Of a stretch of DNA of 64,000 nt, positions 34,875 to 44,057 are shown one piece after another. A model generated the notes under the pieces. The model saw nothing but the letters and a program-made list of their open reading frames with translations, searched no databases and was not told the DNA's origin. A program made the position numbers and the translations under genes. This DNA is from JACJWR01 sp964474045 (GTDB taxonomy: Bacteria; Actinomycetota; Actinomycetes; S36-B12; UBA10799): NCBI GenBank assembly GCA_964474045.1, contig CAYYRC010000008.1:42775-106774 (forward strand), read 5' to 3'. Every line of letters begins with the position of its first letter. The first letter of the stretch is position 1.

Positions 34875-35690
34875 TCAGCGATACCGGCTGGGGGCACCGT
34901 CCAGGCCACCGATCGCCTCCAGGTCGAAGAAGTCGTCGCTGCGGGCGCTGGCGCTGCGCGTCGACGTGCGAGGCGCCGCCCCGGCTCCTCGCCGGGAGTG
35001 GCTGGACTCCATCCCGAGGTCGACCACCACCGGCTCGGAGCTCACCGCGAGCTCGGCCGAGCCCGCCCGCAACTCCTCCAACGCCGCGGTGGCGGCCTTC
35101 TCGGCCCCGTTCAGCAGGGCGGAGGCACGCCGCTTGGCGTGGTTCAGGATCATCTCGGCCTTGCCGCGGGCCTCGGACAGGATGCCCATGGCCTCGTCCT
35201 TGGCGGTGACGACGATCGTGTGATTGGCGACCATGTCGTGCGCCCGCCCCTCGGCGTCGGCCAGCATCCGCTCGGCCTGGTCCTGGGCCTGCGACACCGT
35301 GCGGCGAGCCTGGTCCTGGGCATCGACGACGATCGCGTCGGCGTCCGTTCGGGCCGTCTCCATGATCGCCTGCGCATGGCGGCCGGCGGCGTCCATGGCG
35401 TTCGCCGCCTGATCGTCGGCCGCGGCCAACATCTGCGCCGCGCTGCGCTCGGCGTCGCCGACCAGCCGGTCGGCGTCCGCCTGCGCGTCGGCCAGGATCT
35501 GATCACGGCGGATCAAGACTTGCTCGGCCGCCAGCACGCTCTCGGGCAGGGACGCCCGGGCGTCGTCGATCAGGTCGAGCATCTCCGCCCTGGGGACCAT
35601 GCACGACTGCGACAGCGGAAGCGCCTTGGCGGTCTCGATCAGGTCGGTCAGGTCGTCCAACCGCTCAACGATCTCCGGCTGCATGGTCAT
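34875..35690 (-). CDS. SepIVA/DivIVA-like coiled-coil protein
   Basis: 271 residues from ATG 35690 (ATGA overlap with coaD). Residues 55-210 are a long Ala/Asp/Glu coiled coil with repeated ADADRLVGDAE-like units. The N-terminus (LTDLIETAKALPLSQSCMVPRAEMLDLIDDAR) resembles the mycobacterial Rv2927c/SepIVA group, which acts in cell division and polar growth. The neighbourhood (DUF177, rnc, mutM, smc downstream) matches that of Rv2927c. The C-terminus is disordered. Assignment rests on this resemblance and synteny. Confidence 0.7.
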   Translation of the reverse strand: MTMQPEIVERLDDLTDLIETAKALPLSQSCMVPRAEMLDLIDDARASLPESVLAAEQVLIRRDQILADAQADADRLVGDAERSAAQMLAAADDQAANAMDAAGRHAQAIMETARTDADAIVVDAQDQARRTVSQAQDQAERMLADAEGRAHDMVANHTIVVTAKDEAMGILSEARGKAEMILNHAKRRASALLNGAEKAATAALEELRAGSAELAVSSEPVVVDLGMESSHSRRGAGAAPRTSTRSASARSDDFFDLEAIGGLDGAPSRYR

Positions 35691-36178
35691 GGCTGCGCCC
35701 TCCGATGCGGCATCTTCTGGTTCAGCCGCTCCACCACCAGGTCCGGCACCAACCCGGTCACATCCCCGCCATGGGTCGCGACATCCTTGATCAAGCTCGA
35801 CGACAGGAACGAATACAGCGGGTTGGTGGACATGAACACCGTGTCGACGCCCGCCAGGCGCCGGTTCATCTGGGCCATCTGGAGCTCGTAGTCGAAGTCG
35901 CTGACGGCGCGCAGGCCCTTCACGATCGACTTGATGCCGTTGTCTCGGCAGAAGTCCACCAACAGCCCGCGGAAGTCGCCGACCACCACGTTGGGGCAGT
36001 CCTGCGTCACCTGCTCCAGGATCTCGATGCGCTCCGGGATGTCGAACAGACCCTGTTTGTTGGGGTTGACCAGAACGGCGACGATGACCTCGTCGAACAA
36101 CTCGGACGCCCGGGTGATGATGTCCAGGTGGCCGTTGGTGACCGGGTCGAAAGAGCCCGGACAAACAGCGCGTCGCAT
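35687..36178 (-). CDS. coaD: Phosphopantetheine adenylyltransferase
   Basis: Fourth step of coenzyme A synthesis: 4'-phosphopantetheine plus ATP gives dephospho-CoA. The 163 residues contain PGSFDPVTNGHLDII (nucleotidyltransferase HxGH type) and YSFLSSSLIKDVATHGGDV. Length is typical. It is coupled to the SepIVA-like gene by a four-base overlap. Confidence 0.96.
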   Translation of the reverse strand: MRRAVCPGSFDPVTNGHLDIITRASELFDEVIVAVLVNPNKQGLFDIPERIEILEQVTQDCPNVVVGDFRGLLVDFCRDNGIKSIVKGLRAVSDFDYELQMAQMNRRLAGVDTVFMSTNPLYSFLSSSLIKDVATHGGDVTGLVPDLVVERLNQKMPHRRAQP

Positions 36179-36238
36179 GTCTCTGCTCTCCTCCTTCGAC
36201 CCGGACGATGGACCCCGCGGTGACGCCGAGCCGCAGCG

Positions 36239-36865
36239 CTACGGAGAAACCAGTAAAGCGGACTTTACCGAAAAACCGAGACATATCAGCGTGTCGCCGT
36301 AGCGGCGCCGGGTATCCGGGACCCACCCCTCCGGCCATCCGAACGAGCTGCGGGACGATCGTTCGACCACGGCGACGGCCTCGGAGGCCAGCCAGCGACC
36401 CGCGCCGAGGCGCCTCAGCAAGTCCGACACCCGGTCGTCGGCATCGCCGTACGGCGGGTCCAGCACCACCAGGCCGACCGGCGGCAGCCAGGGGGCGATG
36501 ACGTCGCGGTCAGGGAGCCTCCACGCGTCGACGGTGGCCACGCGCACCTGGGGACGAGCGCCCTCGTGGGCCCCCTCCGTGGCCTGCAACACCACCTCGG
36601 CGTTGCGGCGGGCCACGGCAGCGGCTCGCTTGTCACGCTCGATCAGGAGCGCGGCACAGGCCCCCCTCGACACCGCCTCGAGTGCCATCGCGCCGCTGCC
36701 GGCGAAGCAGTCGAGCACCGAGGTGTCCGCCCAATCCGCCGCCAGCCTGTGGTCGAGGGCCGAGAAGACCGCCTCGCGCACCCGATCGGAGGTGGGCCTG
36801 GTGCCGACGCCCGGCGGGACGGCCAGCGACCTGCCACCGGCCGCCCCCGCGACGATGCGGGTCAT
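36239..36865 (-). CDS. rsmD: 16S rRNA (guanine966-N2)-methyltransferase RsmD
   Basis: SAM-dependent enzyme acting on the 30S subunit. The 208-residue protein has RPTSDRVREAVFSAL, VLDCFAGSGAMALEAVSRG and the catalytic LDPPYGD. It overlaps recG by four bases, and coaD follows after 60 bases, the common rsmD-coaD pairing. Confidence 0.94.
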   Translation of the reverse strand: MTRIVAGAAGGRSLAVPPGVGTRPTSDRVREAVFSALDHRLAADWADTSVLDCFAGSGAMALEAVSRGACAALLIERDKRAAAVARRNAEVVLQATEGAHEGARPQVRVATVDAWRLPDRDVIAPWLPPVGLVVLDPPYGDADDRVSDLLRRLGAGRWLASEAVAVVERSSRSSFGWPEGWVPDTRRRYGDTLICLGFSVKSALLVSP

Positions 36866-39099
36866 GCCTTCTCCAGGTAGTCCGGCGACGAGCTCCGGGC
36901 CAGCCGCGCCAAGGCCGCCCCCACCGCGGGGGCTCCGCGTAGCTCGGGGTCGGCCGCCAGCAATCGTTCCGCTGCATCCCGCGCCTGTTCGATCACATCT
37001 GCGTCGTCGAGCACGGACAACAGGCGCAGCGAATTCGCCCGGCCCGACTGGGACACTCCGAGCACGTCGCCCTCCCGGCGCGCCCGCAGGTCGATCTCGC
37101 TGAGCGCGAACCCGTCCGTGGTGGCGGCCACCGCGGACAGCCGCTCAGCCGCGGGACTACCCGGGTCGGCGGCGGTCAGCAGGAGGCACAGCCCCGGGGC
37201 GTCCCCGCGGCCCACCCGCCCGCGCAGCTGGTGCAGGGAGGACACTCCGAACCGGTCGGCATCGACGATCACCATGAGCGTGGCCGCCGGCACGTCCACC
37301 CCGACCTCGATCACGGTGGTCGCCACCAGCACGTCCATGGCTGCCGGGTCATCGGCCGGCGCCGCGAAAGCGGCCATCGCCGACTCCTTGTCCGCAGCGG
37401 ACAGCCGCCCGTGCAGGAGCCCCACCCGGAGCCCCGCCAACGGCCCCTCCCGCAGGAAGTCGAGCAGGTCCTCGGCGGCCGACGGTGGGTACTCGGTGCC
37501 CTTCACCACGCCATCGTCGAGTTGGGATGCGCCGGTCCCGCCGGTGTCGGAATCCTCCCCCGAGGTGATCCGTGGGCACACGACGTAGACCTTGTGGCCG
37601 GCGTCGACCTCCTCACGCACGCGCTCCCAGGTGCGGGCCAGGAACCCGGGACGTGCCACACCCGGCACCAGGTGCGTGGTCACGGGGGCGCGGCCGGCGG
37701 GGCGCTCGGTCAGGGTGGAGACGTCAACGTCACCGAACACCGTCATGGCGATCGTGCGCGGGATCGGCGTCGCAGTCATGACCAGCATGTGCGGGCTGGA
37801 GCCGCCGGACTGCTCGGAGAGCGCGGCCCGCTGCTCCACGCCGAACCGATGCTGCTCGTCCACCACGACCAGCCCCAGGTCGGCGAACTGCACGCCCTCG
37901 CCCATCAGCGCGTGGGTTCCCACCACGATGCCCGCGTCACCGCTTGCCGCGGCCAGCAGAGCCTCCCGCCGGGCCTGCGCCCCCAGCGAGCCGGTCAGCA
38001 GCACGGCCGCAGTGCCGTTGGTGTCGCCGGCGAGCTGACCGCGGCGAGCCAACGGCCCGAGCAGGTCAAGGATGGTCGCATAGTGCTGCTGCGCCAGCAC
38101 CTCTGTCGGTGCCAGCAGGGCTGCCTGGGCGCCGGCGTCGACGGTGGCGAGCATCGCCCGCAGCGCCACCACTGTCTTGCCCGAGCCGACATCGCCCTGC
38201 AGCAGCCGCAGCATCGGGTGGGCCTCGGCCATGTCAGCGGCGATCTCGTCGCTGACCGCGCGCTGGCCCGGGGTCAGGGCGAACGGCAGCCGTTGCTCCA
38301 GGGCCGCCCGCAGACCCCCGGCCGAGGGCGCGCGCGGCACCGCATGACGCGCGCGGCGCGCCGCCCGCCTGCGCAGCAGCTCAATCTGCAGCACGAAGGC
38401 CTCTTCGAACTTGAAGCGCCTCCTGGCCGCCGCCAGCTCCTGCTCGTCGGCGGGCGCGTGGATGGCGCGCATGGCATCGCCGAAGCCAAGCAGTCCAGCG
38501 CTCCGCCGCACGTCTTCCGGGATCGGGTCGGCGAGATCGTCGACGATGGCGAGTACCTGGCTCATGCTGCGGGTCACGACCCAGCTGCGCACTGTGGTGG
38601 AGCCCCGATAGACCGGCAGGATGCTCCCGAAGGCCGCCAGCGCAGCGCTGGCGGCGGCCTCGTCATCCACCCACTGCGCGGGCAGCTGCTGGACGTCGGG
38701 GTTGACCAGCTGGCGCCGTCCCCGGTACTCGCCCACAGTGCCGGCGAACATCGCCCGGCTGCCGACCCTGAGCTTGGACTGCATCCAGGACTTGTTGAAG
38801 AAGACCAGCGACAACCTCGAGCTGCCGTCGCTGATCACGACGTCGGTCTTGAATCGGGCTCCCCTGCGGCCAGCTCTCTGCCGCAGCGGCGTGGTCGAGA
38901 TGCTGGCGATATCAGCGATCACCGTGACCTCGTCGCCGAGCCGCAGATCGGACAACGCGGTCAGCTGGCCCCGCCGGAGGTAGCGTCGGGGGTAGTTGCG
39001 CAGGGCGTCCTCGACGGTCCGCAGCCCGAAGGAGCCCTCCAGCTTCTTCGCCGTGCGATCCCCGACGACGCCCAGCAGCGGTGTGTCGTACTCGGCCAC
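36862..39099 (-). CDS. recG: ATP-dependent DNA helicase RecG
   Basis: Branch-migration helicase for stalled forks and recombination. The 745-residue protein has an N-terminal wedge OB-fold, Walker A LLQGDVGSGKTVVAL, the DEQH box VVDEQHRFGVEQR, TATPIPRT, and the C-terminal helicase motif HQLRGRVGRGD. GTG 39099 follows the fakA-like stop after 5 bases. Confidence 0.95.
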   Translation of the reverse strand: MAEYDTPLLGVVGDRTAKKLEGSFGLRTVEDALRNYPRRYLRRGQLTALSDLRLGDEVTVIADIASISTTPLRQRAGRRGARFKTDVVISDGSSRLSLVFFNKSWMQSKLRVGSRAMFAGTVGEYRGRRQLVNPDVQQLPAQWVDDEAAASAALAAFGSILPVYRGSTTVRSWVVTRSMSQVLAIVDDLADPIPEDVRRSAGLLGFGDAMRAIHAPADEQELAAARRRFKFEEAFVLQIELLRRRAARRARHAVPRAPSAGGLRAALEQRLPFALTPGQRAVSDEIAADMAEAHPMLRLLQGDVGSGKTVVALRAMLATVDAGAQAALLAPTEVLAQQHYATILDLLGPLARRGQLAGDTNGTAAVLLTGSLGAQARREALLAAASGDAGIVVGTHALMGEGVQFADLGLVVVDEQHRFGVEQRAALSEQSGGSSPHMLVMTATPIPRTIAMTVFGDVDVSTLTERPAGRAPVTTHLVPGVARPGFLARTWERVREEVDAGHKVYVVCPRITSGEDSDTGGTGASQLDDGVVKGTEYPPSAAEDLLDFLREGPLAGLRVGLLHGRLSAADKESAMAAFAAPADDPAAMDVLVATTVIEVGVDVPAATLMVIVDADRFGVSSLHQLRGRVGRGDAPGLCLLLTAADPGSPAAERLSAVAATTDGFALSEIDLRARREGDVLGVSQSGRANSLRLLSVLDDADVIEQARDAAERLLAADPELRGAPAVGAALARLARSSSPDYLEKA

Positions 39100-39104
39100 C
39101 GCCG

Positions 39105-40697
39105 CTACTCGGCCCCGAGGATCAGCGGCCAGTGCGCCTGCCCGCCGGGCAGCACGTCGACCTCGATGTCGGGGCGCGACTCGGCCACCGACGCCACCAG
39201 CGCCTCCAGCTGCTCGTCGGTCGCCGACGCGCCCACAACGACGGTGAGCAGCTCGGTCCCGCGCGACACGATCCGCGCGACGACCCGCTCGGCGACCGCG
39301 ACGACGTCGTCGCCGATCTCGACGATGTCGCCGTGGACCAGCCCCAGGACGTCACCGGGATGGCAGGTTCCCGCCCCCGTCGAGCTGGTCTTGGCGGCGA
39401 TCGTGACGCCGGCGTAGCGGGTGGCGCCGGCCGCCCTGCCCATCGCGATGACGTCGTCGTCAAAGCGGTTGGCGTCGTCGTGCACGGCGATCGCGGCCAG
39501 GCTCTGGACGATCGACCGGGTCGGCACGACAGAGGTCCGGATGCCCTTGTCGCGCGCGGCGGCCGCTGCGGCCTCGGCCACCGGCACGGTGTCCTTGTCG
39601 CCGGGCAGCACGATCACATCGGCCTGGACGCATGCCTCGATGCCGGCCAGCAGCTCCGCGGTGGACGCCCGCCCGCGATCCGGGGCCCGCACCACGACGA
39701 CTCCCTGCTCCTCCAGGTACTCGGCGATCCCGTCGCCCTTCGCCACCGCGACCAACCCCCGCTCGCCCGTGGGGCCGCGACCCTGCTCCCGCAGCGACTC
39801 CGCTTCCAGCAGGCGGGTGACCCGGATTCGCTTCGGCACCCCGATCTCGACGCCGCGCTCGATCGCCGCGCCGATGTCGTCGGTGTGGACATGGATGTTC
39901 CACAACCCGCCGCCGCCGACGACCACGACCGAGTCCCCCAGGTCGTTGAGCTGGCCGCGGAAGGTCGGCACCGCATCGTCCGGGGCGTCCAGCAGGTACA
40001 TCACCTCGTACTCCGGACCCGTGTAGCCCACGGTCGGCGTGTGCGCCACGGGCTGCGCCACCTGGCCGCGCAAGACGATCGGCGACGCATCGCCGGACAG
40101 GGCTCGGGCGAGGCCCTCGAGGATGACGACCAGGCCGCTGCCGCCCGCGTCCACGACGCCGGCCTCGCGCAGCACCGGCAGCTGCTCGGGCGTCAGGGCC
40201 AGGGCCTCCCGGGCCGCCTCCAATGCCGCGCCTGCGACGTGCACGAGCGAGTCGCCGGCCTGCGAGGCCCCGTGGGCTGCCGCCTTGATGACGGACAGGA
40301 TCGTGCCCTCGCGCGGGACCGCGACCGCCTGGTAGGCCGACTCGGCGGCACGCCGGTAGGCATCGACGAGAGCCTCGGCGTCGGGTGCCGCGGCGGCGTT
40401 GAACGCATCGGCGAAACCGCGGAAGATCTGGCTGGTGATGACCCCGGAGTTGCCCCGCGCGCCCAGCAGCGTGCCGCGAGCGGTGGCGTCGATCGTCTCG
40501 ACCAGCCCGGCGGTCGCCGGCTCGGTGTCCGCCGCGTCGAAACCCGCCTCGACGGTCAGGTAGAGGTTGGTCCCGGTGTCGCCGTCGGGTACCGGGTAGA
40601 CGTTGAGCCGGTCGATCTCCTCCCGGGCACGGCCGAGCAGGTCCACCGACTGTGCCATCCAGGCGCGCACGACGGAGGCCTCGAGCAGTTGCGTCAT
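39105..40697 (-). CDS. fakA: DAK2/DhaL-domain protein, FakA-like
   Basis: 530 residues. The N-terminal DhaL nucleotide-binding domain has NVYPVPDGDTGTNLYLT, LGARGNSGVITSQIFRG and VVDAGGSGLVVILEGL; the C-terminal half is the FakA-type middle and DegV-like region (GDKDTVPVAEAAAA). In Firmicutes FakA with FakB phosphorylates exogenous fatty acids; the actinobacterial role is inferred. It is upstream of recG and divergent from rpmB, the usual rpmB-DAK2-recG arrangement. Confidence 0.85.
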   Translation of the reverse strand: MTQLLEASVVRAWMAQSVDLLGRAREEIDRLNVYPVPDGDTGTNLYLTVEAGFDAADTEPATAGLVETIDATARGTLLGARGNSGVITSQIFRGFADAFNAAAAPDAEALVDAYRRAAESAYQAVAVPREGTILSVIKAAAHGASQAGDSLVHVAGAALEAAREALALTPEQLPVLREAGVVDAGGSGLVVILEGLARALSGDASPIVLRGQVAQPVAHTPTVGYTGPEYEVMYLLDAPDDAVPTFRGQLNDLGDSVVVVGGGGLWNIHVHTDDIGAAIERGVEIGVPKRIRVTRLLEAESLREQGRGPTGERGLVAVAKGDGIAEYLEEQGVVVVRAPDRGRASTAELLAGIEACVQADVIVLPGDKDTVPVAEAAAAAARDKGIRTSVVPTRSIVQSLAAIAVHDDANRFDDDVIAMGRAAGATRYAGVTIAAKTSSTGAGTCHPGDVLGLVHGDIVEIGDDVVAVAERVVARIVSRGTELLTVVVGASATDEQLEALVASVAESRPDIEVDVLPGGQAHWPLILGAE

Positions 40698-40752
40698 TCG
40701 CCCTCCAGGCAGACGTGGGGTGGTCGGCTGCGGCCGGGCCGCGTCGACGCGC

Positions 40753-40758
40753 TAGACT
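40753..40758 (+). promoter_or_regulatory. Candidate -10 of rpmB
   Basis: TAGACT fits TAnnnT and lies 75 bases before the rpmB start in the gap divergent from the fakA-like gene. No convincing -35 is visible upstream. Confidence 0.3.
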
Positions 40759-40832
40759 CCTGAGTCAGGTATTGCGCCTGCTCGCGATCCAACGATTTCG
40801 AACCAACCCTACGACAACTCCGGGAGTTTACT

Positions 40833-41018
40833 GTGGCTGCGACTTGCGACGTGTGCGGCAAGGGCCCGGGCTTCGGCAACAGCATCTCGCACTCGCACCG
40901 GCGCACCAAGCGGCGCTGGAACCCCAACATCCAATCGGTGCGCGTCATGCAGGGCAAGACCCCCAAGAAGCTCAACGTGTGCACCTCTTGCCTGAAGGCC
41001 GGCAAGGTCACCCGCTAG
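40833..41018 (+). CDS. rpmB: 50S ribosomal protein L28
   Basis: 61 residues beginning with GTG 40833 behind GGGAG. CDVCGKGPGFGNSISHSHRRT is the L28 signature. CDVC and CTSC make it the zinc-binding form, matching the zinc-type L32 in this window. Confidence 0.96.
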   Translation: MAATCDVCGKGPGFGNSISHSHRRTKRRWNPNIQSVRVMQGKTPKKLNVCTSCLKAGKVTR

Positions 41019-41021
41019 CCC

Positions 41022-41047
41022 GACGGTCGCCATCGCCCACGACCGTC
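41022..41047 (+). terminator. Hairpin after rpmB
   Basis: GACGGTCG (41022-41029) pairs perfectly with CGACCGTC (41040-41047) over a 10-base loop, 4 bases after the rpmB stop and before the convergent thiL stop. There is no T run. A 15-base direct repeat (41026-41040 and 41045-41059) overlaps it. Confidence 0.5.
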
Positions 41048-41080
41048 GCCATCGCCCACCGGGCTGGCTCTCAGGCGACC

Positions 41081-42067
41081 TCACCCGCCGAAGTGCACCC
41101 AGCCCTTCGGGCCCTTGCGAGCCTTCCCGTCAACTGTGACCCCTGGCTCGCCGAATGACACCGTGCCGATGCGCACGAAGCCGTCGGGCAGCTGCGCATC
41201 GGGGGGGAACGTGGCGGCGAGCGCATGGTCCTCGCCGCCGGTCAGGACCCATCCCAGCGGATCGATCGTGAAGGCCACGGCGGTATCGCGCAGCGGCGTG
41301 TCGACGGGCAGCAGCTCGGTGTCGATGTCGATGGCCACGCCGGAGGCCGCCGCGATGTGGCCGACATCCGCCAGCAGGCCGTCGGAGACATCGATCATCG
41401 CGGTGGCGCCCGCCAGCGCCGCGGCCGGTCCCGCGTCGTAGGCCACCTCGGGCCGACGGAGGGCGTCGACGAGCGCGCGCGGGGAGCGGAAGCCGCGGCT
41501 CAGCACCGTCAGGCCCGCAGCCGCCCAGCCCTGGCGGCCGGCCAGGGCGAGCTGATCGCCGTTCTGCGCGCCGTCCCGCCGGACCACCGGCGCCTCGCCC
41601 AGGCGACCCAGGGCTGTGATCGACACCACGATGGGCCCGGGCGCACCGTGGTCCGCCTCGATCCCGCAGGTGTCGCCGCCGACGATGACCGCGCCCACCT
41701 TGTCGGCCTCGGCCTGGATACCGTCGATCAGGTCCGCCACCCAGCCCGCCTCCACATCCGCGGGCACGGCCAGCGACACCAGCAGCGCGATCCCCCGCCC
41801 TCCCATCGCGGCGATGTCGGCCAGGTTGGCCGCCGCGGCCCGATGGCCGATGTCCTCCGCGGACGACCAGGCCCGACGGAAGTGCCGACCCTCGATCATC
41901 ATGTCGGAGCAGACGAGCACCCCCGCGGAATCCCCGGCGAGCAGGGCTGCGTCGTCGCCGAGACCGACGGAGATCGCCTCCGACGTCGGCAATCCGGCGG
42001 TGATGGCGCTGATGAGCTCGAACTCCTCCACCTGCGACACCCTGCGATTGCGCGTGCTCTGATCCAC
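41081..42067 (-). CDS. thiL: Thiamine-monophosphate kinase
   Basis: Phosphorylates thiamine monophosphate to thiamine diphosphate. The 328-residue protein has VGLGDDAALL, VCSDMMIEGRHF, the metal-binding GGDTCG, IDVSDGLLADVGHIA and LTGGEDHAL. GTG 42067 is the start. It is divergent from the RAM-domain gene. Confidence 0.95.
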   Translation of the reverse strand: MDQSTRNRRVSQVEEFELISAITAGLPTSEAISVGLGDDAALLAGDSAGVLVCSDMMIEGRHFRRAWSSAEDIGHRAAAANLADIAAMGGRGIALLVSLAVPADVEAGWVADLIDGIQAEADKVGAVIVGGDTCGIEADHGAPGPIVVSITALGRLGEAPVVRRDGAQNGDQLALAGRQGWAAAGLTVLSRGFRSPRALVDALRRPEVAYDAGPAAALAGATAMIDVSDGLLADVGHIAAASGVAIDIDTELLPVDTPLRDTAVAFTIDPLGWVLTGGEDHALAATFPPDAQLPDGFVRIGTVSFGEPGVTVDGKARKGPKGWVHFGG

Positions 42068-42176
42068 TTCGCCGCATCCCTCCGCCCGACGGGCGATAGT
42101 CTTCGGTGCCGGGGCGCTCGCCCCGTCGTCGGGGAACCCGGACGGTGCCCCACCCCAGCATAGGGAGGAAGCCTCG

Positions 42177-42419
42177 ATGACCGAGGTTCATGCGTACGTA
42201 CTCGTGCAGACCGAGGTGGGCAAGGCCGCCCACGTCGCGCAGGCGATCGCCGATCTTCCCGGCGTGTCCTCTGCCGAGGACGTCACCGGCCCCTATGACG
42301 TCATCGCGCGCGTGTCCGCGGCCAGCAACGACGACCTCGGCCGCGACGTGATCGGCCCGCTGCAAGGGCTGCACGGGATCACCCGGACGCTCACGTGCTC
42401 GGTCGTCACCCTGACCTGA
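42177..42419 (+). CDS. Stand-alone Lrp/AsnC ligand-binding (RAM) domain protein
   Basis: 80 residues, one RAM domain (HAYVLVQTEVGKAAHVAQAI; EDVTGPYDVIARVSA) and no DNA-binding helix-turn-helix. Such small proteins form dimers or octamers and may bind amino acids. GGGAGGAAG precedes ATG 42177. Placement between thiL and the DUF3515 gene is seen in other actinobacteria. Confidence 0.9.
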   Translation: MTEVHAYVLVQTEVGKAAHVAQAIADLPGVSSAEDVTGPYDVIARVSAASNDDLGRDVIGPLQGLHGITRTLTCSVVTLT

Positions 42420-42895
42420 CACACCGGCGCCGCCGGAGCCGGCGCCCGACCGCGGCCGGCGCACCGCTGCGCCTGGCCGTGGGCTCGGCGCTCGCCTGCA
42501 GTGCGGTCGCGAGCTGCGCGACCCCGGTGGCGCTGGACGCCCCCGCGCCCTTGGCGCCGGCCTGCAAGGTGCTGGCCGATCAACTCCCCGATCGCGTCGA
42601 CGGCCAGGATCGCCGGCCCACCACGCCGGCCTCCCCGGCGACAGCCGCCTGGGGCGATCCGCCCATCTCGCTGCGCTGCGGGGTCCCGGTCCCGGCCGCC
42701 TACACCCCCGGCGTCCAGCTCGTGACGGTCAACGGCGTGGACTGGTTGCCCGAGCAGCTGAGCAACGGGGTCCGCTTCACGTCGCTGGGCCGCCTGGCCA
42801 ACGTCGAGGTGACCGTGCCGGCGGCCTATCGCCCCGAGGCCGACGCGCTGACCGACCTGAGCCCGGTGATCAGGTCGGTGATACCTCGGGGCTAG
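42395..42895 (+). CDS. DUF3515 lipoprotein
   Basis: 166 residues with an Arg-rich n-region, a hydrophobic stretch and lipobox VASC, so a lipid-anchored outer-face protein. WLPEQLSNGVRFTSLGRLANVEVTVP is the family's conserved core. Function is unknown. GTG 42395 lies inside the RAM gene (25-base overlap); a later start would remove the positive n-region. The 3' end overlaps the ddl 3' end by 26 bases. Confidence 0.82.
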   Translation: MLGRHPDLTHRRRRSRRPTAAGAPLRLAVGSALACSAVASCATPVALDAPAPLAPACKVLADQLPDRVDGQDRRPTTPASPATAAWGDPPISLRCGVPVPAAYTPGVQLVTVNGVDWLPEQLSNGVRFTSLGRLANVEVTVPAAYRPEADALTDLSPVIRSVIPRG

Positions 42896-44003
42896 CGCCG
42901 CGGCGCAGCGCGTCGGCGATGAGCTCGTCGATCAGGTGCGGGTAGGACAGCCCTGCAGCGTGCCAGACCACCGGATACATCGAGCTGCTGGTGAAGCCCG
43001 GGATGGTGTTGGGCTCGTTGAGCAGCACCTGGCCGTCGGCGGTGAGGAACACGTCGACGCGGGCCATCCCCTCACATCCGAACGCCGTGAACGCGCGGGC
43101 GGCGACGGTGCGCACCGCATCCCGCTCGGCCAGGGTCAGGTCCGCCGGGACTGTGATGCGCGCCGAGGAGTCCAGGTACTTGGCCTCGAAGTCGTAGAAC
43201 TCGTGCTCACCGAGCACCTCGATCTCGGCGACCTCGCTGACGCTCGGGCCGTCGGCGGTGCCCAGCACCCCGCACTCAAGCTCGCGGGCGCCCACCACGC
43301 CCTGCTCGATGATGACCCGGCGGTCATGCCGACGGGCCTCCTCGATGGCGGCGGCGAGCCCGTCGACGGAGTCCACCTTGCTGATCCCCACGCTGGACCC
43401 TGCTCGGGCGGGCTTGACGAAGAGCGGGAACTCGAGCTTCGCGGCCGCCACCAGCACCGACTCGGGATCGGCCAGCCAGGTCCGGTCCGGTACGCCGAGG
43501 TAGGGGCCGACGGGCAGGTCCGCGGCCAGCGCGGCGTCCTTGGTGCGGATCTTGTCCATGCAGACGGCGGAAGCGGCGATGCCCGAGCCCACATATGCGA
43601 TCCCGGCGAGCTCGCAGACGCCCTGGATGGCCCCATCCTCGCCGCCGGCGCCGTGCAGCACGGGAAAGATGACGTCGACTGCGATGACCCGGCCGTCGTC
43701 CGCGATGAGGCCACCCACTGTCGGGTCCGGGGTCAGGTGAACGCGCGTGCCCTCGTCCGGGATAGCGGGCACGACGCCGTCCTTGATGCGGTAGCGCTCG
43801 GGCTCGTCCGGCACCAGCCGCCACGACCCCTCACGGGTGATCCCAACCGCGACCACCTCGAACTTGTCCCGGTCGATGGCGCCGAGCACGTTGCCGCCCG
43901 AGACGCAGGAGATCCCGTGCTCGGAGCTGCGGCCGCCGAACACGATCGCAACCCGGGGTCGCCCGGGGTCGCGGGCGACCCCTGCCTCTTCGCTCTTCAC
44001 CAC
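42870..44003 (-). CDS. ddl: D-alanine--D-alanine ligase
   Basis: Makes the D-Ala-D-Ala terminus of peptidoglycan precursors with ATP. The 377-residue ATP-grasp protein has VAIVFGGRSSEHGISCVSGGNV, FPVLHGAGGEDGAIQG, FVKPARAGSSVGISKV, and the catalytic loop VLLNEPNTIPGFTSSSMYP. Adjacent GTG codons at 44003 and 44000 are the likely starts. The frame stays open much further upstream, but that is antisense to the next gene. Confidence 0.95.
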   Translation of the reverse strand: MVKSEEAGVARDPGRPRVAIVFGGRSSEHGISCVSGGNVLGAIDRDKFEVVAVGITREGSWRLVPDEPERYRIKDGVVPAIPDEGTRVHLTPDPTVGGLIADDGRVIAVDVIFPVLHGAGGEDGAIQGVCELAGIAYVGSGIAASAVCMDKIRTKDAALAADLPVGPYLGVPDRTWLADPESVLVAAAKLEFPLFVKPARAGSSVGISKVDSVDGLAAAIEEARRHDRRVIIEQGVVGARELECGVLGTADGPSVSEVAEIEVLGEHEFYDFEAKYLDSSARITVPADLTLAERDAVRTVAARAFTAFGCEGMARVDVFLTADGQVLLNEPNTIPGFTSSSMYPVVWHAAGLSYPHLIDELIADALRRGASPEVSPT

Positions 44004-44057
44004 GGGGCACGACCCTACCCGCAGGCAGGCGCCGCGGCGGTGCGGCACACTCGGGCG

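Noticed and set aside
34875..36338. A 487-codon version of the SepIVA-like gene
   Set aside because: The first 216 codons are the shadow of coaD. The ATGA overlap at 35690 marks the true start.
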